From positions 1 to 5,367 of the forward strand of contig DALTWR010000076.1 of the NCBI GenBank assembly GCA_029986975.1: a stretch of 5,367 nt of DNA, read 5' to 3'. This document shows, piece after piece, positions 1 to 5,347 of the stretch. This stretch comes from Methanocorpusculum sp. GTDB lineage: Archaea > Halobacteriota > Methanomicrobia > Methanomicrobiales > Methanocorpusculaceae. A program made the position numbers and the translations under genes. The notes beneath the pieces were generated by a model. It saw nothing but the letters and a program-made list of their open reading frames with translations. It made no database searches and was not told the DNA's origin. The first letter of the stretch is position 1; each line of letters opens with the position of its first letter.

Positions 1-2
1 TC

Positions 3-9
3 TTTTTTT
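3..9 (+). terminator. T-run, possible end of an upstream transcript
   Basis: There is an uninterrupted run of seven T at the left edge of the window. Archaeal transcription often ends at such U-rich tracts without a hairpin, so this could terminate a gene lying to the left. The upstream sequence is not available, so the gene it would serve is unknown and the call is tentative. Confidence 0.3.
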
Positions 10-28
10 AACCGTGCTGTGACACAAA

Positions 29-38
29 GCATAACTAT
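29..38 (+). promoter_or_regulatory. Possible TATA box for the YchF-like gene
   Basis: An AT-rich stretch (GCATAACTAT) lies about 50 bases before the start codon at 84. If it is a TATA box, transcription would begin near 58-61 and leave a leader of roughly 24 bases. That is long enough to include the weak Shine-Dalgarno-like AGGA at 73-76, seven bases before the ATG. The match to the archaeal TATA consensus is only fair, and the A-rich stretch at 61-70 is too close to the start to serve. Confidence 0.3.
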
Positions 39-83
39 CCAGCAGACCTATTTGTAGGCATAGAAAAAATACAGGAAAATATC

Positions 84-1259
84 ATGCTCTTAATCGCGTT
101 AGCAGGAAAACCGAACTGCGGCAAATCGACGTTTTTCAAGTCGCTTACCCTCGCAAATGTAGAGATTGCAAACTATCCGTTCACCACCATCGATGCAAAT
201 AAGGGAGTTGCGTATGTGCGCTCAGTATGTCCGTGCAAAGAACTCGGCATTGAAGGCGGATGCGGAAACTGTGTTGACGGCATCAGATTCACGCCGGTAG
301 AACTCTTAGATGTTGCAGGACTTGTTCCTGACGCACACAAAGGCCGCGGTCTTGGAAATCAGTTCTTAGATAACCTCCGTGAAGCAGACGCTATTATTCA
401 GGTCGTTGATGCATCAGGCAGCACTGATGCCGAAGGAAACCCGGTTGACCCGGGAACGCGCGACCCGCTTGAGGATGTGGCTTTCCTCAGATACGAATTT
501 GCGATGTGGATGGCAGGAATTGTCCAAAAACACCTTCCAAGACTGGTTCGTCAGGCACAGGGCAAAGAAAATGTCTTAATCGATTTATTAGGAGAGGCAT
601 TAGCTGGTCTTAGAATCGATGCAGTACAGGTTCGCGACGCTGTTGATGAGTGCGGCATCAATCTTGCAAAAGCATCTGAAGAAGATATTGGAAAGATGTG
701 TGAAGTGCTCTTATCGGTTTCAAAACCGATGATTATCGCCGCAAACAAAGCAGATCAGGCATCTGAAGAAAATCTGAAAAAACTCATTGACCTTGGCGCA
801 GTGCCGACCATCGCCGCAGGAGAACTCGCGTTAAAGAGCGCATCAGCTGCAAAACTGCTTACCTACCTCCCGGGCGATGCAAAGTTTGCACCGGCTGAAG
901 GTGCAAAACTTTCTGCGCCGCAGATTAAAGCATTGACTGTTGTTGCTGAGAATATGAAAAAACTCGGCGGCACCGGCGTTCAGCAGGCGCTGAACAAAGC
1001 AGTCTTTGAAGAATGCGGTATGATAATCGTATATCCGGTTGAAGACGAAGGAAAATACTGCAATGCAAAAGGCGTAGTACTCCCGGATGCACTGCTTCTT
1101 CCGAAAGGCTCTACCCCGCGTGACCTTGCATTCAGGATTCACACTGATATCGGCAAAGGTTTCCTGTACGCAGTTGACGCAAAGACAAAGATGCGGATTA
1201 AAGATACTGCAGAACTTAAAATGGGCGATGTCATTAAAATCGTGAGCACTGCAAAATAA
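84..1259 (+). CDS. ychF: YchF/OLA1-type translation-associated NTPase, archaeal form
   Basis: This is a cytosolic P-loop NTPase of the Obg-related YchF/OLA1 family, whose members bind ribosomes and are linked to translation and stress responses. The nucleotide-binding domain opens at residue 8 with the P-loop GKPNCGKST (8-16). It continues with the switch-like NYPFTT (30-35), the G3 motif DVAG (76-79) and the G4 motif NKAD (221-224). A TGS domain occupies roughly residues 315-391. Bacterial YchF has NxxE at G4 and prefers ATP. NKxD, as here, is the usual guanine-specific form, so GTP is the more likely substrate even though databases label the family 'redox-regulated ATPase'. Between switch I and G3 there is a cysteine-containing insertion (C49, C51, C60, C63), a feature of archaeal homologues. 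At 391 residues it is longer than E. coli YchF (363). The ATG is the first possible start after an in-frame TAA at 9-11, and the beginning MLLIALAGKPN fits the family. The next gene starts 41 bases downstream. Confidence 0.94.
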   Translation: MLLIALAGKPNCGKSTFFKSLTLANVEIANYPFTTIDANKGVAYVRSVCPCKELGIEGGCGNCVDGIRFTPVELLDVAGLVPDAHKGRGLGNQFLDNLREADAIIQVVDASGSTDAEGNPVDPGTRDPLEDVAFLRYEFAMWMAGIVQKHLPRLVRQAQGKENVLIDLLGEALAGLRIDAVQVRDAVDECGINLAKASEEDIGKMCEVLLSVSKPMIIAANKADQASEENLKKLIDLGAVPTIAAGELALKSASAAKLLTYLPGDAKFAPAEGAKLSAPQIKALTVVAENMKKLGGTGVQQALNKAVFEECGMIIVYPVEDEGKYCNAKGVVLPDALLLPKGSTPRDLAFRIHTDIGKGFLYAVDAKTKMRIKDTAELKMGDVIKIVSTAK

Positions 1260-1280
1260 GGGATAACTATTTATTATCCT
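1260..1280 (+). terminator. Small hairpin just after the YchF-like gene
   Basis: GGATAA (1261-1266) and TTATCC (1274-1279) form a perfect 6-base-pair stem with a 7-base loop, extendable by a G-U pair. It begins two bases after the stop codon and is followed by TTTT at 1289-1292. It may help end the upstream transcript, but the stem is short and AT-rich and the T-run is weak. The same bases contain the likely TATA box of the next gene, so the symmetry may instead belong to the promoter. Confidence 0.35.
1267..1277 (+). promoter_or_regulatory. TATA-like box for the 105-residue gene
   Basis: CTATTTATTAT is centred about 29 bases before the ATG at 1301. Archaeal initiation normally falls about 26-27 bases after the TATA centre, which puts the mRNA start within a few bases of the start codon. 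The bases just before the ATG contain no convincing Shine-Dalgarno sequence, which agrees with a leaderless or nearly leaderless message. The box lies inside the inverted repeat at 1261-1279. Confidence 0.45.
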
Positions 1281-1300
1281 GAAACCAATTTTAGAGTAGT

Positions 1301-1618
1301 ATGGGAAGCGAGACCTATCAGGCTCAGATTCTTAAGGCGTTCTTTGACACCATCACAGGCACCGACAGGAATCTTACCCGGATTTATCTTTGCGTCATCT
1401 CGCTTGCCAAGCTCAGACGTGAAAGCCCTGAAACACTTCGTTTCTTATCCGAGCAGATGCAGAAGAGCCGCGAAAAGCGCGAGCTTTCAATAGATATTTT
1501 AGATTATATGGTTGATGCAGCAAACTCACTTGAAAACAAATCAATTTCTGCTGCATTTGGTATTGCTGAATCAGCAAATGCTGACGACTTCGCCGGCATT
1601 TCGCTTGATTCTCTCTGA
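1301..1618 (+). CDS. Uncharacterised 105-residue helical protein
   Basis: I do not recognise this protein. It has no signal peptide and no clear membrane segment. Its single short hydrophobic stretch (about residues 28-36, IYLCVISLA) is flanked by charged residues and looks like part of an amphipathic helix. Residues 38-67 are rich in Arg, Lys and Glu and probably form one or two helices. The last 30 residues are rich in Ala, Ser and Asp, acidic, and likely flexible. It has one cysteine (C31) and no metal-binding or catalytic motif. The ATG is the first possible start, since an in-frame TAG sits at 1292-1294. Support for a real gene is the open frame, its fit between two genes on the same strand, and a well-placed TATA-like box. 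It may be a lineage-restricted soluble protein. Its position after the YchF-like gene may not imply a shared role, because it appears to have its own promoter. Confidence 0.75.
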   Translation: MGSETYQAQILKAFFDTITGTDRNLTRIYLCVISLAKLRRESPETLRFLSEQMQKSREKRELSIDILDYMVDAANSLENKSISAAFGIAESANADDFAGISLDSL

Positions 1619-1643
1619 TTTATTTTTCCGCACTGATTTTTTC
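1619..1643 (+). terminator. T-rich terminator after the 105-residue gene
   Basis: Two T-runs follow directly after the stop codon: five T at 1623-1627 and six T at 1637-1642. Each is preceded by the same heptamer CTGATTT, seen at 1615-1621 and 1633-1639. No strong hairpin is present, which is normal for archaeal T-tract termination. It would separate this gene from the symporter gene downstream. Confidence 0.5.
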
Positions 1644-1688
1644 GTGAATCCTCTCAGACACTTTCGTATGCTAAATCACTAAACACAC

Positions 1689-1697
1689 CTTTATATT
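1689..1697 (+). promoter_or_regulatory. TATA box for the AGCS symporter gene
   Basis: CTTTATATT is the best match to the archaeal TATA consensus in the window. Its centre, about 1693, lies 29 bases before the ATG at 1722. Transcription should therefore start around 1719-1722, giving a leaderless or nearly leaderless message. No usable Shine-Dalgarno sequence lies between the box and the start codon, which supports this. An ATG at 1717-1719 is in another frame and is not the start. Confidence 0.6.
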
Positions 1698-1721
1698 CCA
1701 TGAAGAGAAAACATTTATGGT

Positions 1722-3251
1722 ATGAGTTTCTACGATGCATTGAGCAGCGTTATTGACACAGCTGATACCTGGGTCTGGTACGTCGCCTTTGTTTTCCTGA
1801 TTGGTTTCGGTATATACGCAACCTGCAGATCAAAGGGTGTTCAGATTAACCGGTTAGGCGAAGCGTGTAAAGTTGCTTTCACGGGAATCAGAGAGAAGAA
1901 AGGAAAGCATGTCATTTCTTCCTTCCAGGCATTCTGCGTAAGTATGGGTGCCCGTATTGGTGTCGGAAATATCGCCGGTGTTGCTACCGCAATTGTTATG
2001 GGCGGTCCCGGAGCGGTTTTCTGGATGTGGATTTTTGCCGTAATCGGTGCAGCAACGAGTTTCGTTGAAAACACCGTTGGTCAGATTTACAAAGAAAAGA
2101 AAGGAGACGGATACTTCCACGGCGGTCCGGCATACTACGTTAAAAACGGCCTTGGAAAGCCGAAATTTGCAATTTTCATGGCAATTATGATTATTGTAAC
2201 TTACGGTCTCTGTTTCATTGGCGTTCAGGCAAACCAGGCAAGCGCATCTCTGCAGACTGCATTTGCAGGTGCATTTGGTGATGCATCCCTCTCCGTTGCC
2301 GGCGGCGATATCAGTATGTTAACACTTATCATCGGTATCGTTCTTGCAGTTCTTTCTGCAGCAATTGTGTTCGGCGGTATCAGAAGAGTTGCCCGTGTTT
2401 CCACCTGGTTAGTTCCCACTATGGCAATCCTCTGGATGCTTCTTGCAATCGTTTTAGTCTTAGTCAACTTCACACAGGTTTCTGCAGTCGTAGAAACTAT
2501 CTTCTCCTACGCATTCGGTGCACAGGCATTTGTGGGCGGCGGTATTGGAGCAATGATTATGTGGGGTTTAAAGCGCGGTGTCTTCTCCAACGAGGCTGGT
2601 ATCGGTTCTATCCCGAACGTATCTTCCTCTGCACACGTTAAGCACCCGGTAAAGCAGGGTTTAATGCAGGCACTTGGTGTCTTAATTGATACCGTTGTCG
2701 TCTGTTCCGCAACTGCATTTGTAATCATTATGTACACAAATGCTGCATACCCGGCATACGACTTTGCAGCACAGGGACTTGCAGACAGCCTTGCAGGCGC
2801 ACCGCTTGTAGCAGAAGCACTTTCCGCAAGCTTCCTCGGTGCAGCAGCACCTTACATCTTAGCAGCATTCCTGCTGGTCTTTGCATTCAGCAGTTTAATC
2901 AGCTACTACTCCATGAGTGAGAGTAACGTCAGATTCATTACTGAAAAGAAAGGGGCAATTGTTGTTCTTCGTATCATTATCGTTGTAATGGTCTTCTTAT
3001 CCTCTATCTGGTCTATGACCTTTGCATGGAACCTTGCAGATTTATTCCAGGCATTAATGGGTATCTTCAACGTAGGTATTATCATCTTCCTCGCAAAGCA
3101 TGCATGGGAAGCACTTGGTGACTACTTCAACCAGAAAGCTGACGGTGTAGAAGAGCCGGTCTTTGACCCGAAGGTCTTATCCAGCCAGAAAGGTGTAACC
3201 TGCTGGCCGCCAAAGGATGACGAAGGTCAGAGCAACGAAGGTATGAAATAA
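1722..3251 (+). CDS. agcS: Alanine/glycine:cation symporter, AGCS family
   Basis: This is an integral membrane transporter that imports small neutral amino acids, typically alanine or glycine, coupled to Na+ (or H+) entry. A family member from Methanococcus maripaludis is known to take up L- and D-alanine. Hallmarks are in the expected order: the glycine-rich unwound-helix segment ARIGVGNIAGVATA (77-90), GGPGAVFWMW (94-103), GGPAYY (134-139), KRGVFSNEAGIGS (284-296), HPVKQG (308-313) and YYSMSESN (395-402). About eleven hydrophobic helices can be seen, including roughly 17-35, 149-169, 199-219, 229-249, 315-338, 370-393, 412-432 and 438-458. The arrangement fits the LeuT-like fold of the family. 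A soluble tail of about 50 residues follows and contains a conserved-looking FDP...CWPP segment. The length of 509 is slightly above the common 450-490, mainly because of this tail. It has its own strong TATA box and a terminator hairpin, so it is probably transcribed alone. Exact substrate and coupling ion are inferred from the family. Confidence 0.95.
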   Translation: MSFYDALSSVIDTADTWVWYVAFVFLIGFGIYATCRSKGVQINRLGEACKVAFTGIREKKGKHVISSFQAFCVSMGARIGVGNIAGVATAIVMGGPGAVFWMWIFAVIGAATSFVENTVGQIYKEKKGDGYFHGGPAYYVKNGLGKPKFAIFMAIMIIVTYGLCFIGVQANQASASLQTAFAGAFGDASLSVAGGDISMLTLIIGIVLAVLSAAIVFGGIRRVARVSTWLVPTMAILWMLLAIVLVLVNFTQVSAVVETIFSYAFGAQAFVGGGIGAMIMWGLKRGVFSNEAGIGSIPNVSSSAHVKHPVKQGLMQALGVLIDTVVVCSATAFVIIMYTNAAYPAYDFAAQGLADSLAGAPLVAEALSASFLGAAAPYILAAFLLVFAFSSLISYYSMSESNVRFITEKKGAIVVLRIIIVVMVFLSSIWSMTFAWNLADLFQALMGIFNVGIIIFLAKHAWEALGDYFNQKADGVEEPVFDPKVLSSQKGVTCWPPKDDEGQSNEGMK

Positions 3252-3296
3252 GCTAAAACATACCTTTTACAAAACTCTTCTTATTTTTTGATTTTT
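3237..3296 (+). terminator. Hairpin plus T-runs ending the symporter gene
   Basis: AAGGTATG (3238-3245) and CATACCTT (3259-3266) form a perfect 8-base-pair stem around a 13-base loop that contains the TAA stop codon. Four T follow the stem (3265-3268, two of them paired). Stronger T-runs come at 3284-3289 (six) and 3292-3296 (five). The hairpin and U-tracts together make a convincing terminator. Its left arm lies within the last codons of the symporter gene. Confidence 0.6.
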
Positions 3297-3314
3297 AGAT
3301 TAGCTCATTTCTTC

Positions 3315-3344
3315 GTTAACATTTTTCCAGTATCTCATGTTAAC
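3315..3344. repeat. 8-base inverted repeat with GTTAAC arms, possible operator
   Basis: GTTAACAT (3315-3322) and ATGTTAAC (3337-3344) are exact reverse complements separated by 14 bases. Each arm also contains the palindrome GTTAAC, so the two sites are repeated 24 bases apart, a little over two helical turns. It lies about 70-95 bases before the CDF start and upstream of the likely TATA box. A dimeric regulator could bind here, or it could form an RNA hairpin if transcribed. No T-run follows it directly, so it does not look like a terminator. Confidence 0.45.
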
Positions 3345-3370
3345 ACTCTCACGAAACCCGAAATCAAAGG

Positions 3371-3384
3371 AAATACCTATTATG
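3371..3384 (+). promoter_or_regulatory. Possible TATA box for the CDF operon
   Basis: An AT-rich segment centred near 3378 lies about 33 bases before the ATG at 3411, preceded by a purine-rich AAAGGAAA (3366-3373) that could serve as the TFB-recognition element. Initiation would fall near 3404, leaving a very short leader with no Shine-Dalgarno sequence. The consensus match is weaker than for the symporter gene, so this is tentative. Confidence 0.35.
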
Positions 3385-3410
3385 CAGAACATCTAATCTA
3401 ATTTAACTTT

Positions 3411-4385
3411 ATGCCGACAGATACCGAAAGTGAAAACAAGGCGAAAAAAGGAGCCGCGACCCTATCCATTATTACCAATGCGTTTCTTGCCGTTTCAAAG
3501 ATAGTCATCGGTTTTTTCATCGGGTCAATGAGTATAATCTCCGAAGGAATTCACTCAGGAATCGATCTGCTTGGTTCAGTCATTGCATTCTTCTCCGTAA
3601 AGAAATCCTCAATTCCGCCGGACAGCGACCACGCATTCGGTCATGGAAAGTATGAAGACGCTTCCGGAATGATTGAGGCATTTTTCATCGTTGCAGCATC
3701 AGGCATTCTCATCTGGGAATCAGTAACAAACCTCATATCCGGCGAATCTGAAATCGCAGCAGAACTGCTCTCAGTGGGCATGGTTTTGATGGCAATATCT
3801 GCTGTTATCAAATTCGTTGTATCTCTTCGCGTGATGAAGGTTGCACGCGACACTCACTCAATAGCCCTTGAAAGCGATGCATGGCATATCAGATTTGATG
3901 TGCTGACTTCTGTCGGCGTCTTTGCAGGTCTTCTGCTGATTCAGCTCACCGGACTTTACTGGATTGATTCGGTAATTGCCATAGGTATTGCTCTCTTTAT
4001 TCTGCGCGAAGCATACCACATCATCAAACGGAGTTTCAATGACTTAATGGATAAAAGTCTGAGCGAAAAAGAATCGGCAAAAATCAGAGAGATAATTGAG
4101 CGGCATGATGCAGAATACACAAACTATCACGGACTTAAGACCAGAAAAGCAGGCTCTGATACCTTTGTTGAGTTCCATCTGATGATGCCGTGCGGCCTCA
4201 CCTTAACAGATGCACACAAATTTGAGCGCCGCATTAAAGAAGAAATTAAGGCTGAGATTCCGCGCTGCTTTGTGGTAATCTATGTCGAGCCGTGCAGCAA
4301 AAGATGCGGATGCGATACGTGTACTTTTGTCTGCAAGAATAATCCTGAGATGCAGGATAAAGACTGTGTCTTGTTATCGCAGTAA
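3411..4385 (+). CDS. CDF family divalent metal exporter, first of a tandem pair
   Basis: This is a cation diffusion facilitator, a membrane antiporter that expels Zn2+ or a similar divalent metal in exchange for protons, normally as a dimer. Six membrane helices lie at about 18-38, 41-62, 84-105, 118-139, 152-177 and 184-203, followed by the cytosolic ferredoxin-like domain (about 204-300). By alignment to E. coli YiiP from memory, transport site A is H48/D52 (TM2) and H159/D163 (TM5). This HD-HD set is typical of zinc-preferring members; Mn-type CDFs use aspartates. Site B is intact (D71, H74, H78 in PPDSDHAFGHGK). In the C-terminal site, H240, H256 and H269 are kept, but the usual His and Asp are Y291 and E293. 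The tail holds C295, C299, C301, C304 and C308, with a further C319. The ATG is the first after an in-frame TAA at 3399-3401. The gene is followed 14 bases later by a paralogue. Family assignment is secure; the metal is inferred. Confidence 0.93.
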   Translation: MPTDTESENKAKKGAATLSIITNAFLAVSKIVIGFFIGSMSIISEGIHSGIDLLGSVIAFFSVKKSSIPPDSDHAFGHGKYEDASGMIEAFFIVAASGILIWESVTNLISGESEIAAELLSVGMVLMAISAVIKFVVSLRVMKVARDTHSIALESDAWHIRFDVLTSVGVFAGLLLIQLTGLYWIDSVIAIGIALFILREAYHIIKRSFNDLMDKSLSEKESAKIREIIERHDAEYTNYHGLKTRKAGSDTFVEFHLMMPCGLTLTDAHKFERRIKEEIKAEIPRCFVVIYVEPCSKRCGCDTCTFVCKNNPEMQDKDCVLLSQ

Positions 4386-4399
4386 CGGATGAAAAAATT
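4386..4399 (+). promoter_or_regulatory. Short intercistronic spacer with weak ribosome site
   Basis: Only 14 bases separate the two CDF genes. GGATG (4387-4391), eight bases before the ATG at 4400, is the only Shine-Dalgarno-like element and is weak. There is no room for a promoter or terminator, so the two genes are almost certainly read from one message. The ATG within GGATG is out of frame with the downstream gene. Confidence 0.4.
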
Positions 4400-5347
4400 A
4401 TGGCGCACGATATCGAGCAGGAAAATCGGGATAAACGAAAAGTCGCACGTCTGTCTATCATCTCAAACGCTGTTCTTACCACTTCAAAGATAATCACCGG
4501 TATCTGTACCGGCTCTGTGAGCATCATCTCCGAAGGAGTACACTCAGGCATCGATTTGTTTGCATCGCTTGTTGCATTTTTCTCCGTCAAAAAATCCTCT
4601 CTTCCGCCTGACCGCGACCATGCATTCGGTCACGGAAAGTATGAGGATGCGTCCGGCATGCTTGAAGCAATCTTAATTCTCGCTGCAGCGGGCGTTATCA
4701 TCTGGGAGGCTGTGTCAAAACTTATCTCCGGCGAGTCTGAAATATCGTATGATGTCCTTTATATCGGTCTGATAGTTATGGGTGTGTCTGCTCTGATGAA
4801 CTTTATTGTATCGCAGTGTCTGATGAAGGTTGCAAAACGCACTCATTCAATCGCCCTTGAAAGTGATGCATGGCATCTTAGAACAGATGTGCTGACATCA
4901 GCAGGTGTGTTTCTGGGAATTGTAGTGATTCAGATAACACAGATTTCCTTCCTTGATTCTATCATTGCCATTGCGGTTGCTTTGTTTATTGTGCGCAGCG
5001 CATGGCATCTTATCAGAAAAAGTTTCTCGGATTTGATGGATGAAAGTCTGGATGATAAGGAGCTTGACATAATCGAGGGCATAATCGAACGCCATCATGA
5101 TGAATATACAAACTATCACGGATTAAAAACACGAAGAGCAGGTCCTGATTGTTTTGCCGAGTTCCATCTGATGATGCCTGCAAAACTTCCTCTCGATGAA
5201 GCGCATCATCTGGCAAAACATATCGAAGATGAGATGACTGCAGAGATTCCGCATCTGTCGGTCATTATCCATATAGACCCGTGCGACAGACGCTGCGGGA
5301 GAGATGTCTGTACGTTTGTGTGCAGGAAGATAGTTAAAAAAGAGTGA
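4400..5347 (+). CDS. CDF family divalent metal exporter, second of a tandem pair
   Basis: This is a second proton-coupled cation diffusion facilitator for Zn2+ or a similar metal. It aligns without gaps to the protein encoded just upstream (about 189 of 309 residues identical by hand count). The same six helices are followed by a C-terminal ferredoxin-like domain. Site A is H48/D52 and H159/D163, and site B is D71, H74 and H78. Unlike its neighbour, it keeps the complete YiiP-like C-terminal ligand set: H240, H256, H269, H291 and D293 (in IIHIDPC). The tail holds four cysteines, C295, C299, C304 and C308, the same C-x3-C-x4-C-x3-C frame as the neighbour, and ends in a short basic stretch. At 315 residues it is of normal CDF length. 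Many synonymous differences separate the two genes, so the duplication is not recent. No terminator is visible in the 20 bases left after the stop codon. Confidence 0.93.
   Translation: MAHDIEQENRDKRKVARLSIISNAVLTTSKIITGICTGSVSIISEGVHSGIDLFASLVAFFSVKKSSLPPDRDHAFGHGKYEDASGMLEAILILAAAGVIIWEAVSKLISGESEISYDVLYIGLIVMGVSALMNFIVSQCLMKVAKRTHSIALESDAWHLRTDVLTSAGVFLGIVVIQITQISFLDSIIAIAVALFIVRSAWHLIRKSFSDLMDESLDDKELDIIEGIIERHHDEYTNYHGLKTRRAGPDCFAEFHLMMPAKLPLDEAHHLAKHIEDEMTAEIPHLSVIIHIDPCDRRCGRDVCTFVCRKIVKKE

Larger units (their letters stand above)
3295..3401. repeat. 9-base inverted repeat enclosing the CDF upstream region
   Basis: TTAGATTAG at 3295-3303 is the exact reverse complement of CTAATCTAA at 3393-3401, with 89 bases between them. 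The right arm ends nine bases before the CDF start codon, and the left arm overlaps the last T-run of the symporter terminator. The symmetry is seen directly; any function is unknown. AT-rich DNA makes a chance origin quite possible. Confidence 0.45.

Noticed and set aside
843..1142. A 99-codon open frame on the - strand inside the YchF-like gene
   Set aside because: It is antisense to a conserved coding region, Cys/Phe-rich in the way typical of reverse-strand shadows, and has no recognisable domain.
1717..1719. An ATG five bases upstream of the symporter start as an alternative start
   Set aside because: It is in a different frame from the symporter, whose family-like N-terminus begins at 1722.
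3240..3264. GTATG...CATAC resembles the two halves of a NikR nickel-repressor site
   Set aside because: The gap between the halves is 13 bases, whereas the E. coli NikR site has 18 between these pentamers. The position at a stop codon with T-runs following fits a terminator better.
3337..3396. A 19-codon reading frame (MLTLSRNPKS...) ending just before the first CDF gene, a possible leader peptide
   Set aside because: It has no ribosome-binding sequence, its start lies within the inverted-repeat arm, and the probable TATA box for the CDF operon lies inside it, so it would not be on the message. Length is within chance.
3295..3401. An insertion-sequence remnant or MITE
   Set aside because: The arms are only nine bases, there is no clear target-site duplication beyond TTT, and no second copy is in the window. 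It is kept only as a low-interest possibility.
3252..3410. A metal-sensing riboswitch (NiCo or Mn type) before the CDF genes
   Set aside because: I find no multi-stem junction or conserved loop of those classes, and the likely TATA box leaves almost no leader RNA. The inverted repeats would be upstream of transcription.
4246..4590. A 114-codon open frame on the - strand across the junction of the two CDF genes
   Set aside because: It is a shadow of two well-supported genes on the + strand, with a low-complexity Ser/Thr/Arg-rich translation and no promoter or ribosome site of its own.
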